A stretch of 64,000 nt of DNA from Lepiota brunneoincarnata (taxonomy: Eukaryota; Basidiomycota; Agaricomycetes; Agaricales; Agaricaceae), in the NCBI GenBank assembly GCA_023014365.1, contig JAEBUN010000058.1:1-64000 (forward strand), in the 5' to 3' direction. Position numbers and translations under genes: made by a program. The notes under the pieces were generated by a model. That model had not been told where the DNA came from. It ran no database searches and worked only from the letters and a program-made list of their open reading frames with translations. Positions 21,395 to 32,560 of this stretch are shown here, one piece after another. The number at the start of each line of letters is the position of its first letter. Within the stretch, counting starts at the first letter, position 1.

Positions 21395-21894
21395 AGTCGA
21401 GTTCAGACAGAGCTCCTGAGCATCTCAAGACGCAGCCCAGCGAGGGGGCCCAGTGTCTAGTAGGATACCTAACCCCCTGACGGTGCGCATAGGGGGGACA
21501 TATGACGGAAGGGCTGTCAACATGGAGAGGGAATGAGGGGAGGTGGATGGTGTGCGCAGATGAGAGGTTGGAGGAGTGATGAGGAGAGATGAAAATACGT
21601 TGATTTGTGTTTTTATTGAATGTTTACTCGGTTTGGTCGTTGTCAAGGCATGTGCTGGGAATGTCAAGGTTGTCTCCTCCCCTGTACTTCTATACCGTCC
21701 TATTTACGATTCTACGATGCAGAGAGTCTGGTCGACATACCTAGACTCCATTAACGGCCGTAATGGCAACAGAGACGGAGTATGTTGTAATTCACTACCC
21801 CATGGGAACTTTTGACGCTCAACTTTTTCCCTCTCAACCACCACTGCCTGCCAGATGGACAACGGTTCTCCGTAAGCTCTTGACTTCCTCCGCC

Positions 21895-23317
21895 ATGTTT
21901 CCTCACTCACAGGACCACAGCCGCTCCTCCCGACGAGCGTCCATCATCTCGCACGCCAATTCCGCCTACTCCCAAGCCGCCTCCACCCGCCACATCCTCG
22001 CCGACATCAACACCTCTTCAGACTTTGCCCATGCCAACAACTCGACTCTAAGTCCCTTGGCCGGGATCACTGCCGGTATTAATCCTGCCAACAATGCCAG
22101 CAGCGTCTCACTCTCAGTCAACTACTTGCCTTCCAAATTCTCCGATGCCATGCTCTCACCTGGCAGCCGCAAGCGCAAGGGCCTCAAAGGCATTGAGCCC
22201 AACATTCCGAAGCATGGTGGTGGTGTCGAAGCATTTCGCAGCGGCGAGGCCCGAATCCCAGCCCCCAATGACGAAGACTATGACGGTGTCCAGAGCGGGT
22301 GGTTCGGCAGCAAAGACCGCCGGGCAGGGAGGAGGTTGCGTTGGAACAGATTCAAATGGATCCTCTTTGTCGCCAACATCCTTGTGCGTTCTCTCTTTCC
22401 CTCTGCCCTCTCCATCCCCTCTCACTTCTTCCTTTTTTTCACGCTGCTGCAGTTTTCAGTCTACTCTCTCACCGCCCTCGTCTTCTGTCTCCTCACCTGG
22501 TTCAATATATGGACACACGCAGACGTCGTTCGTGTTGGCAATCACGCCGAACTCGTCCTCTCCACTATCGCCGCCTCGTTGGGTGTTTTTACCTCCCTTA
22601 TTGGCTGGTCTGGCATCCTCCTCAATAACCGCACTTTCCTTGCTTGGTATACCTTCCTTCTTTGGATCACCTTCGCTTTTCTCGTCACGCCTGGCTACAT
22701 CACCTACAAGCGTCGCACCTTCAATCTCGAGGGAAAGGTCAATGCACAGTGGTCCAGACAGCTCGGAGCACAGGGTCGTTTGCGCATCCAGGATGAGCTC
22801 AAGTGCTGTGGCTACTTTAGCCCCTTCATCGAGGCAACCATTTCTCAGACCTGTTATGCACGGAGCATCCTGCCAGGGTGCAAGCTTCCCTATATGGTCT
22901 ACGAGCGTATGGTCCTCGAACGGTGGTACACCGTTGTTTTCTCCCTTGTCCCTCTCCATGTTGGGGTCATAGTCGCTGGTCTTTTGTGCTCGAACCATGT
23001 CACCTATAGATTTGGCAAAGGCATGATGCCGAAGGCCTACAGACTTAGCATGAACACTATGGCGGTCATCATGGAAGCATATGCCCAGTACGTTTGCATT
23101 CTGCCCCCATCTCGGCAGTTGCTCATCGTTTACAACCAGGCGACTAGCAGAGCAGTATGGTCATGACGTTGCATCGGACATCATCTCACGCTCTCGATCC
23201 AATCTCAATCTCGCTTCGGTGCCTTACTCCCCTGCACCCACCGGCCAGCCCGCGACAACGACGCTCGGACATGCAAAGTATGAGTCAATAAGTGCACGAA
23301 ATATGGACGGGAATTGA
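21895..23317 (+). CDS. Tetraspanin-like membrane protein
   Basis: The most likely start is ATG 21895 (MFPHSQDHSRSS). A cytosolic Ser/Asn-rich N-terminal region of about 150 residues precedes four membrane segments: FKWILFVANIL plus FSVYSLTALVFCLLTW, STIAASLGVFTSLIGW, WYTFLLWITFAFLVTPGY, and VVFSLVPLHVGVIVAGLL. The large loop between TM3 and TM4 carries the diagnostic CCG (ELKCCGYFSPF) and two more cysteines (TCYARS, PGCK). Intron 22384-22452 is 69 nt and open in frame, so it could be missed. Intron 23088-23139 joins the last exon (LAEQYGHDVASDIISRS) ending at 23317. Fungal tetraspanins organise membrane microdomains, and Pls1 types act in appressorium function. Which subgroup this belongs to is not resolved. 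Confidence 0.88.
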
Positions 23318-23647
23318 ATATTGATCATTGACCAAACCAAAACGGCGGAATTTTTTTTTCTATTGATAACTCCAATCATCCCTGTCCTTCTCATAACACG
23401 CTCTCTTGTTACTCACCCTCGTTTACACATCACGTGACTACTCCGCTTGTACTTTTCTCGACACTTTGTAGGGTTGGTGGGGATGCTTGACATATAGCTA
23501 TGATATAATATACCCTATTTGCCTGACCTGGGGTTGTTACTATTATTACCCCTGTTTCACGGTTCTGATTCGTGTCCCTCGGGTAGGAGGTTCTTGGCTG
23601 TCTGCTCGTCCCAGAGCTTGCGCATCCCACCGAAGGTCATGCTCAAA

Positions 23648-23833
23648 TGGCTGTCAACGACAATGAAATTTTGGTTGGCAATATTTATCCAGCCTATTTC
23701 CACGTCACACTCCACATCCAGCTTTTTTTCTATCCTGTTTTTCCGATAGATATATCATATTTCTCCCACAGCTCTGAGGCCCCCAGATCGTTACCTCTGT
23801 AAGGATGGTCACACAGCCGCAGTAACCGTTACA
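23648..23833 (-). mobile_element. Solo LTR, 186 bp, with 5-bp target duplication
   Basis: The segment begins TG and ends CA on both strands and is flanked by identical TCAAA pentamers at 23643-23647 and 23834-23838. Read on the minus strand it starts TGTAACGGTTAC, a typical LTR start. A 33-nt stretch at its terminus (23801-23833) recurs in inverted orientation at 29615-29647 with two mismatches. No internal retroelement genes are adjacent, so this is a solo LTR or a TRIM-like remnant. The lineage (Gypsy or Copia) cannot be told. Confidence 0.6.
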
Positions 23834-23838
23834 TCAAA

Positions 23839-26100
23839 AGGGTCACATTAGGCGTTCTGTTATCGGACTGTATATATGTACAGTAGAGTGACTGTAGTAA
23901 GCCCAGGCTTATACAACCTCCCATCGAACCAACCCGAAGCAGACAGTAGTATTTTGACTGTCGCAGATAGTCTATGTGCAAGTACTCGATACCCCCCGGC
24001 ATATTCAGCCTAAGAGCAAAACGTCAGATATTGAAACGTTGGGCCCCACCAAAGAGCCTAATCCCACCCTCAGATATCCAAAAATTCCAGGTAAGATGAG
24101 CGTGTATATACGATGGGGTCCTTCTCTGATAAATCCATTGAGTTCTTAGAGCTGGATCAGGATGCGCCAGAAGGGTGGAACAAGTGAATCAGATGCACGA
24201 ACTACATGCAGAACTAATAAGAATATGTATAGTAGATAGCTAGGATCCAAGTAGGAAACACTGGATCCAAGGAGTTTCGGCACTCTATCTATGTACGACG
24301 AGGCTCCTATGTATTGTACACCTATTTACTAGGGAATGAAGGGCGATCTCGCTGCTGCATAATGTATAATAGAGCCCATTTCTGGATACCTACAGTGTCC
24401 ATGAAGAATATAAAATGAGAGGAACAATAGACGGCGAGCTGACACTCGCATTTCGACAAAAACACTCACTAGTGTCGTAATCCATAAAAACGGTTCCAAG
24501 TCCATGAGACCCTAGTAAATGGGCGGGAGATGAACAATGCATCAATAACGATACTGCGAGGTGTGTGTACTCGAAGATTCGCCTGCTGGAAAACCCAAGC
24601 TAAGTCAAAAGGCTAAAAGGAGCGCTTCGTCGTTCCGGGCGTATCATTTGATAGATTTCGCTCAAGTCAATTGGCGATGGAGATTTGATGTTTTCCAATA
24701 ATATGTGTCATTCTCCACACAACGCCCGTTCTCCGCCAGGTTTACCACCTCTACTTCACTATGTGATTATCCCGTCAGATGGTGTCTACTCCCTTGCACT
24801 AATCGGTACCGGGACGCTGGACATGTGGGTTTCGTGTACGTTGTTTGGCTATCTGGTGACGGTCATGCATCCGGCCCAGGGTATCAGAGATCGTGGCAAG
24901 TAAGAGCGCCGATTTGGAGGAACTTCAGGCGAGAAAGTGCGGAAAACATGTGACTTCTTCGCTCTCGCGGTGCTAAACTAAGAGTGATTTGACCACGTCC
25001 TACACCACCTGGAGTCTTGTGGAGTGAACTCCGGAAATAATTGCACCCTGTTATCTAGGTTGTATATTATGGTAACTCTGAGAAGTCAGCAGCACTGCCT
25101 CCATTGAGGTAGAAAGCGACATTCCTTCCAGATGAGTCATAGTTTTATATCGCAGGGGCCAGTCGGATAAAGGCCGGGGAGGCCAAGGGTTGGATGTGGG
25201 AGACTACTCACGCAGTTTGTTCCCGGTGTCCGTCGACGTACGAGAAACTCTGGGAATGGGGAGGATGCGTGAACACTTTGAGTTAAAGGAGATGCCAGAG
25301 TCCTCAATACATGGTTTAGAGAGGGGAGAGTTCCATGGCACTCAAACCGGACCGTTCATCTTCGTTGAACTTCCATGTCGCTCCCGCGAGCCCATTCGAC
25401 TCTTGAAGCTGTGCACGGCAATATAAGGGACTCGTATTCATACTAATCCATCCGAATTAATCGCCAGTAGCTTACCTGGCATTAGTATTGAGATAGACTC
25501 AGTAATGAGCTTTCTGAGTTAGATGGGTGGAGCCTCCTTCAGCACTGTTAGGTTCATCAACCAGTAGCCGACTTATGAGCTGTTTGTACTGAGGATACCG
25601 ATTGCAACCTGATATTTATGCGGGAACAATGAAGCCGCAATTAAGGGCGCTGTGCTTGTTAGGTCCAGTGAAAAATAACAAGGCACCTAGGCAACCATTC
25701 CCGGTGCAGCGCTTCCCAATGGCCCCAGTTACAGCTGACTGGGGAGAAAAGCCCTTGGTAAAGAGACGTGAAAGACTGAGCTGAGCTAAAGAAAATGAAA
25801 GGGGGGGTTCGACTATATTTGATGATGAAAATATTTGTGCACGCATCGAACCAAAGGCCAGACCATTTTCTCCTCGATAGCTAAAGCATCTATTCTTTGG
25901 CAACATCTAGGGCGTTACAAGTCAGTGATGTGGAAAATATATCCGATCCTGTGGCAACTAGTAGCAAATACTGCCCATGAACAAAGCTCGGAATGTGGTA
26001 CCAGTGCTGAGAAGCCGGCGATGATTTGTACTGCGGACCCTACAATCGACAATCGCTCAGGAGATTGTACCTTGCAGACGTCATTTAGATCTGCCCCACA
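23839..26100. other. Gene-poor interval, no supported gene
   Basis: Lower-GC sequence with stop codons in all frames and only short open frames (for example 24685-24953, 25190-25426, 25616-25906 minus). None shows a domain or a convincing exon structure. It probably contains old, unrecognisable transposon sequence. Confidence 0.5.
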
Positions 26101-26104
26101 CTAA

Positions 26105-27660
26105 TGGGTTGAATGGGCGTTACAGAACCTCCAGGCAGCTCTGCTCAGAATTTTTGGGAAGGATGGCCAGATTCTATATGGTCCGCAAAGAATTTTTGCC
26201 AAGTTATAGCAAATGGAGAAGCTTGGAAGGAAATCACTATTGACTTTATGTGAGAGTCCCTCTTTTGGATCCTCCATCCAAGACTTTTGTGTTTCAATTT
26301 CATCCTCAGTCCAGTCATATGAAGCCAGAGTTGTGATGGTTTCTCTGCAAAATAACACCAAGAAGGGAGATAGTCAACCAAATGTTGATTATGCCTCTGC
26401 TGGGGTACATCTACAACACCCCCCCTTTGGTTGCAGGGCTGTTTCAAGGGCCTCAAGAACTCACAACCTAAGCTTATGTGTTACACTAGCTTGTACATAA
26501 GCCCTGAAGGTGTACAGTAATGTTCTGTTCATTATAATAAGGCATAGTTATATATTATTCCTGCATTGCAGAGGATTTGGTGATAGGATGTTCACACAGG
26601 CATATGTCTTGAGACATAATGTATAAAATTGGATCACTGGGACCCAGTATAGAAAATTGGCAAGTACATGTAAGGATACATTGATGATATCTTCCCCCAG
26701 CACTCTACTCTTTACTCTCTCTCTTCTCCCTGCAACTTGTTGATGTGTGTTCTGAGGGCTGAAAGGAATAACATCAGTTTAAGACATGTTCTTGGTGACC
26801 ATGTTTAATTTGACTTATGGGGATAGTATCAATCTTGACAATGAGGGGATCCTCCAGCACTACACACATGATTACTAGATTGTATGGAATGTATATCTGA
26901 AGTTGGGCACAATGGCCAACCTTCAGCTGCAGTTCCATGTGACAGGGCTATCTGGTTATTGGACCACATGAAGAAGGGCTTGCAAATGGAGGACTCTGTG
27001 AAGCAAGGACATTTTTTTCTACTAGATTCCACCAGATTCTTATGGCTATCACCTCATTGTCCTGGGGCATCACCTTATGGTGGACTTTCAGTATGTCATA
27101 TGCTAGTTTTTATTGAACCATCCAACTGGGATTATAAGTCTGATAGCAGTCACACTGAGTGGCACATACTCACTCACACTGTCTAGTATGGGACTCCAGT
27201 AATATTTTAGCAATCTTGGTCAACTTGCAGTGGTCCACCAGGGTGGGACAGCCAGTCCTCAGCATTCTTGCATTCATTGCTGTGAGATTGCACTGGGAAT
27301 CAGCCTTTGGAGGGGCTCTGTACAGCACATCAACCTGCTCCTGTACATGCTAATGCAAAATAAGCTCTATCAATGGTTATCTTTACTGTAACAAGGAAGA
27401 TAACCCTAAGTAAACTGGGGAAATGAACCTTAAGCAGGTTGTTATTTGTTTCTGCTAAACCTCACCCAACTCCACTTTGTGTTAGAGGTCTCATGTACAG
27501 CCCAAAGACTCCCCTCTTGTTCTGGACTTTGCATAAGTGGCCTTAATGTTGGACACTGGTGACTACAAAGTGATCATTGTCAGTGGCAAGAATCCTGTTG
27601 CAGACCGCACACCATTGCCACTAGGAGCATACCCACACCAAGGTGACATTTCGGGTATTG
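26105..27660 (-). pseudogene. Degenerate transposon-like coding remnant, CpG-free
   Basis: The minus strand holds interrupted coding-like stretches. One, between about 26100 and 26360, reads YDWTEDEIETQKSWMEDP and then CGPYRIWPSF. Farther upstream a stretch reads WCAVCNRILATDNDHFVVTS, with two in-frame stops in the following segments. The first stretch reminds me of proteins encoded by agaricomycete DNA transposons of the Plavaka/CACTA kind, but this is a weak resemblance from memory. The block contains no CpG dinucleotide between 26186 and 27605, the signature of long-term cytosine methylation or CpG-directed mutation of a silenced repeat. I am confident it is a mutated repeat, less so of its class. 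Confidence 0.45.
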
Positions 27661-28419
27661 GTTCCTAAATATTTAGCACCTGGAGGGTTTAGATGTTGTA
27701 CCACCGAAACAATAAGTACTGACAGCATCAACTGTCAGGTTTCCCACTCCGGCCTGTTCGGGAATCTGTTTCGACAGAAGCTCCATTCGCTGCCAGATTT
27801 TCAACCTAAAATATCAGACAGCACTAATCAAATATGACGTAGGATTAGATCCTCATAGCATTGTACATTGGCCAAGGAACACGTCCGCATCGTCCATTTC
27901 AAACATACCCAACGGTTCTATCCAAGTTCCGATTGGCTACGTTTCGCATCGCATCCCCATCCACAGGAAGCGGGGCCTGCTTCACAGATCGGTATTTCTT
28001 AGGAGGATTGGTCGGCCAAAGTATACCTTTCCTCAGAGCACAGTAAGTAGTGCGATTCAGACTGTACGATGCCATATGGTAAGGCTTGATTTTCAAAGTG
28101 TTGTCCCGACGGCCTCGTGCGAATTTAGAGTCCAGAAGCCCCACGCAGTATTTTCAGCTACTATATATTATGACTTCCATCTCTCGAGCTACAGCGCCTG
28201 AATAGCAAACGAGGCGAATGGAGACATCAATCATCGCTATTCCAAACCTACTTGGCGACTGATATTCATGACTACCAACGTAAGTATAAACATCTTGTAA
28301 GACACGACTCATCAATACTGGACGGATGGAAGGCTGTTGCGAGTTATATCTCTGGAGATATTTCACCGCTTTGTTAAGATCTGTTCTGCTTCATGTTAGA
28401 CGGGACTACTCATCGGATG
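27661..28419. other. Intergenic, no supported gene
   Basis: CpGs reappear here. Short open frames (27861-28046 plus, 28154-28366 minus) have no recognisable content. The right end leads into the TATA box of the small secreted protein gene. Confidence 0.45.
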
Positions 28420-28426
28420 TATAAAA
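28420..28426 (+). promoter_or_regulatory. TATA box of the small secreted protein gene
   Basis: TATAAAA about 145 bp upstream of the ATG at 28569, in a sparse region. Spacing and orientation fit a core promoter, allowing for a 5' leader of roughly 110 bases. Confidence 0.5.
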
Positions 28427-28568
28427 GAAGAGGATTTTGACCTGCAGACCTCCAGAAACCAAGTCACACTCACAGCTACCAGATTCACTTCCAACTCTTG
28501 TGGGCAACTCCTCGTCTCTTCATCATCTTTTCTTTACTGACTCTGGTGGCACACCAATTCAGGTTACA

Positions 28569-28779
28569 ATGAAGTTCATCTCCAACACACTCACCGCTCT
28601 CGTGGGTCATTATAGCCCTCGGCGCAACTGGCACCTATGCCTTATCTTGCCAGGACCAAGCTGGCAGTCGGGGGCCTCGTTGTGTCGCATCTCCGAAGGT
28701 CGCCTGCCCTAAGGGATTCCGCCCTGTCTTTTACGATGATCCCACCCCTTGCACCAATGGCATGCGCTGCTGCATCTGA
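28569..28779 (+). pseudogene. Small secreted cysteine-rich protein with 1-nt frame break
   Basis: ATG 28569 opens a signal-peptide-like start (MKFISNTLTALV). After the GGG at 28604-28606 the coding sense continues in the next frame (IIALGATGTYALS), giving a mature part of about 45 residues with six cysteines. The spacing is C-x10-C-x7-C-x14-C-x5-CC, with stop at 28777-28779. One extra base in the GTGGGTC context explains the break, and no intron of plausible size fits. Small size, signal peptide and even cysteine number are the usual profile of fungal secreted effectors or antimicrobial-like peptides, but I recognise no named family. It may be a recent pseudogene or a base-call error. Confidence 0.6.
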
Positions 28780-29614
28780 TTGGCCCGACTGATGGGCACA
28801 ATACCAAACCTACCTTACATATTATCGTTTGTACTTTGAATGCGTGTACCGTGATTGATGTGTACTGAGGTTATTATGAGAAAACCACGCTGACGTTTGC
28901 AGTCAGTAATAGTACCGTTTCTAGTCAGCGCACAGAATGCCAATCTGGGAATAGCTTTCGATTTCTCCCCTCCCCTCCCCATTTTCCCTCGTCTATGTGA
29001 GCATTTGTTAGAGGCCCTGTAAATCTGGAGTTGCGGCGATTACTGTTGTGGGACTTACCTCGATTGTCCCGACGGAAATAAGTAGAAGTTCGGGTGTGGA
29101 AGTGGAGATCAAGGTCCAGATTTCACATTGTACGCAAAGAGACTTTGTGGGACTATAAATAGGTGATGGGACCGATGAGGTGATGAGACACCTGGTGGTA
29201 CTGGCGTCGCGGATCTCACTGCTCAGGAACATCTGATTCTGATTGGTTAATTCTCCAGTATCCTCAATCCATATTCATCCCAAGTACCTTAGTGATGGAT
29301 ATTGCGTTTGTTAAGTATGACGTTGGATCCGGGAGCGAACTGTCGGTAGTTACCATCCGGAGGCGAAAATTGTTGAGTTTCTGGGATCTTTATGTTGCTT
29401 TCGAGGTTATAGGGCCGTTGTGGGTTGCGTTAGGTTAGACTTTTCCGTCAGAGATTCGAGCGCAACACGGGTTTCACAAGGCCTCAGGCAGCGAGGATCA
29501 CAAATTATTCAGAAGCCCCCCATCCAGCCATTCCTCGATGTTGGGAATGAGTTTACATAGCATATATTCTGGGATGGTATCGTGGGGGATAGCGAGCTAG
29601 GGGTTCATTTCTGC
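28780..29614. other. Intergenic, no supported gene
   Basis: Contains a pyrimidine-rich CCCCTCCCCTCCCC stretch (about 28967-28981) and a CTATAAATAG TATA-like box at about 29152. No recognisable protein follows it. Confidence 0.45.
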
Positions 29615-29647
29615 TGTAACGGTTACAGCGGCTGTGTGATCATCCTT
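29615..29647 (+). repeat. Copy of the LTR terminal 33-mer
   Basis: Begins TGTAACGGTTACAGCGG and matches the terminus of the solo LTR at 23648-23833 at 31 of 33 positions, in opposite orientation. Similarity does not continue into the rest of that LTR. I found no matching end with a target duplication nearby, so this may be the start of a diverged LTR. The sequence also contains an inverted repeat GCTGTAAC-G-GTTACAGC. Confidence 0.5.
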
Positions 29648-29933
29648 CTATCTGCATCTGAAATTACTTCCTCGGGATGTAATTCATTGGTGCTCGTATT
29701 GTCTGCCTCTGTCGTTGACCTTCCAGAATCTCGGTGCTTGGACCAAGGAAGAGGTGTATCTTGAGGATCGTGTCGCGGATTTTTCTCGGTCATCATACAT
29801 ATATTTGCGGGACTGGGTACTGATTTCTGTCCATCGTCTGGAGAATATACGAGTTTACCTATCTTGCGTGGAATAGGCGTGACACAACACCTCAGGCGAT
29901 CATCCTAATTTCCAAGCCGACAAATGTATTAAC

Positions 29934-30909
29934 TTAAGATTCGACTATTCCGGCGGCCCTCAGTAAGTCGGTGACTTCAACATCTGGAAGATCTAGGGTC
30001 AGCAAGACCGACCTGAGATTAAGTGAAGCGAAACTCACGATCTTCAGTATGTTGCATTCGAGATGCGAATGAGCAAGTATTTTCTATGGCGATAGGCATG
30101 AGAGCGAGTACTATGACACAGCGACAAGCTAGGGCTCACCGGGACCCAAGATGAATTCACCGCCAAGCTGATATATGTTCCCTTGTTTACCAATCAGGTG
30201 TGGGTTCTTCAATGGTCCCCGCTGAAACCATGGTGAGTAATACTTCTGTCAACAGTGGGCAGCTTCAACGAACCCAGATACTGGATAGGACTACGCTGGC
30301 GGTGCCTTGTGTAGCATAACTGCGTTTTGTCTCGCCCGCGGGGGTCCCTGCTAATTTCTCGATCATCCCGAAAGCATGGTAGATCTGGCGAGAGGGCTCC
30401 GCGAATACCTCTCCCCTAAATCCGGTAGTCTCTGTGAAGCGATGAGGCGAACAGCCTGATACGGGACCACCGAAGAACTTACCAGCATAGCTCTTGATAG
30501 CCTGCCACTCCCCACATCCAATGACGACTAGTTTGACATTCGCGCTATCTAGCTTTTCCTTTGGAATCTTGCTCAGTTCCTCTACATATGCCTAGGCGCA
30601 GTTGAGTATTATGAATGTCCTGAATGGAATCAGTGGGGCCAAACCTGACATCGCTAGTCATGTTGCGGTCAGAAATGTAAGCATTGCATTGTTTCATATG
30701 TAACTTACACCGCAGAAGAAATGGCCTGCAAGCGTCAGGAGAGTTGAAAACCCCTAAACTGAAATTCACTCACGAATGAATATAACGATTGCCTTCTGGT
30801 CGGCATAAATAGAGGAAAAAGGCACAAGCTGGCCTTTACTATCAAAGACGCCGATGGCGCCAGCGGCCTTTAGCTCCTGGTCAGTTGGAATTTGCTTGGG
30901 GTCAGGCAT
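29934..30909 (-). CDS. AhpC/TSA (peroxiredoxin-like, AAED1/PRXL2-type) protein
   Basis: Starts at ATG 30909 (MPDPKQIPTDQELKAAGAIG) and ends at 29934 (DLLRAAGIVES). At least six short introns restore one frame. Recognisable thioredoxin-fold elements are AIVIFIRHFFCG, AYVEELSKIPKEKLDSANVK, LVVIGCGEWQAIKSYA, GEVFAEPSRQIYHAFGM, GQ-type GKQGNIYQLGGEFILGPG and NTCSFASRMQHTED. The layout matches small antioxidant proteins of the AhpC/TSA superfamily (AAED1-like), which are presumed redox proteins of cytosol or mitochondria without well-defined substrates. One cysteine lies at the active-site position (FFCG). A nearby second one is not obvious in my splice model. A decayed duplicate lies at 14236-15140. 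Confidence 0.85.
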
Positions 30910-31254
30910 GGTCGAAGTCGTAATGAGAGTACGGTGCCACGGTGGCTAAAAATGGCGACGCCCCCATGGGAATCATGAATGTGGAGATTTTGATGGGTAC
31001 TGTCACGTGGTGCGGGCACAGCTTTCCCCTCTGACGAGCGATTTCACATGTTGATGCTACCCGTAATTGATGATCCTTGATTTCTGGATATGATGTTGTT
31101 TGATGATGAACCGCCTTCGTGAGAATAAGACCTCGAACCAGAATTATACTTACTCGATAAATACCAAAACCAACATCTATATCAGAAAATCAAGAGCTTA
31201 CTGCGTCGTTGCTCCGTTGTGACTAGACTTCGTACCCACGCCGGCATGGTCATA

Positions 31255-31790
31255 CCCAAACCCAACTCTACCATGAGCGGGTTCTCTCCAAAGCTATTCC
31301 ACGAAGATGCCCCGCCCACGAAGGGAATAAACGTAGACAGGGCTCGGATCCCCATCCCCTTCGGGATCTTGACTCAGGAATAATTCAACGGCAACCTCGC
31401 AGCATGCTAATCTGGCATTATTGATTACACCGATGCTACATCACTTGGCAACATGTGGGTAATCGACCAGTCTTGCGTTGATCCTTGGCAGCAGCAAAAC
31501 ATGTAGTAGACTTCCCGGATAGTTATTCGCTGGGCATGGGTCTTCGCCGGATGGACAACAGCACCCTACTTTCGTAATTTGAAGACTACCGGGAAGGCGC
31601 TGCTATCTCGGTTCGGGTATGTATACTTCTATGTACTGATTCACGTTCTTGTCCCCAAATGTTTCCTTAGAAACGGCAAAAAAAGTTTGCGTATCTATTC
31701 CCGGTTTTCTCTCACAAACTTCAGCGCCTACGAGACAACACATGAGATTATACAAGACATAGCATCCGTAGCGACCAGCTCCGATTAGAA
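31255..31790 (+). pseudogene. Possible gene remnant of unknown family
   Basis: Coding-like stretches broken by stops: SGFSPKLFHEDAPPTKGINV, then YTDATSLGNMWVIDQSCVDP, then AWVFAGWTTAPYFRNLK leading into the open frame 31579-31788. The order and amino-acid make-up suggest a single decayed gene running away from the peroxiredoxin-like gene, but I recognise no family. Confidence 0.25.
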
Positions 31791-32560
31791 GGCAATGGGT
31801 TGGGCCACTTGTTAGTAGTCAGGGGCTCCCGGCACGAGGTCCCGATCGGAACAGAAATCCTGGTGCGGGGGATAAATGTCCAGTTTGTTACCAAGAATGT
31901 CGGTCGTTGTTCGACCAGAGCCGCAGACTGTCATCCACATAGATCGATACGGGGCCCCTTGGACATTAGTGAGGCACATTCTGCCCTCCGCAGCTCTGGC
32001 CAGAGATCCGAACCGTTGTGTTAACTAGGAGATCCTATGAATTCCATCCACGGTTGTTAAATTCGGATCTGCTATAATAGCCTCACTCTCAAGAACAACG
32101 AAGGTGGTTATTTGAAGTAAGGACAGGACTTACGGCTCCTGTCAATATCAGCAGCGGGAGGGAACACAATTTGCAGTTATGTATGTAGATCTCACAATGC
32201 CTAACTGAATAATTTACATGTCTGCGGGTTCTTTTATATCCAGGGCCCCCATCTATCTCGACCTTCTTCATTGCTCGCACCCAATCCGCATCCAGTTCGC
32301 CCATATGCTACCTCGAGACACTGACATCTAACATGAGCCATCCTCATAAAAACGTTACCGGCAATGGCAATTTTACGAATCACTAGCCGAATTACTCCCA
32401 GACGGATCGACGTACCTATAGCATGCCACATCCGCTTATATCTTAGCATTTGTTTCAAGATTCATTGCAGACTTAAATACGACTCAAGGCGATACTAGCC
32501 ACCCATTCGGTAAATCCCAGTGCTCATCGTCGGGTCAGTTCATAATCTAAAACTCATTAG

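Noticed and set aside
22094..22972. 292-codon plus-strand ORF overlapping the tetraspanin
   Set aside because: Different frame, Ser/Pro-rich shadow; the overlapping frame has four TM segments and the CCG motif.
23801..29647. A 5.8-kb DNA transposon bounded by 33-bp inverted repeats
   Set aside because: The left copy lies at the end of a 186-bp segment with its own TG...CA ends and TCAAA duplication, so LTR termini explain both copies better. The interval also contains the small secreted protein gene.
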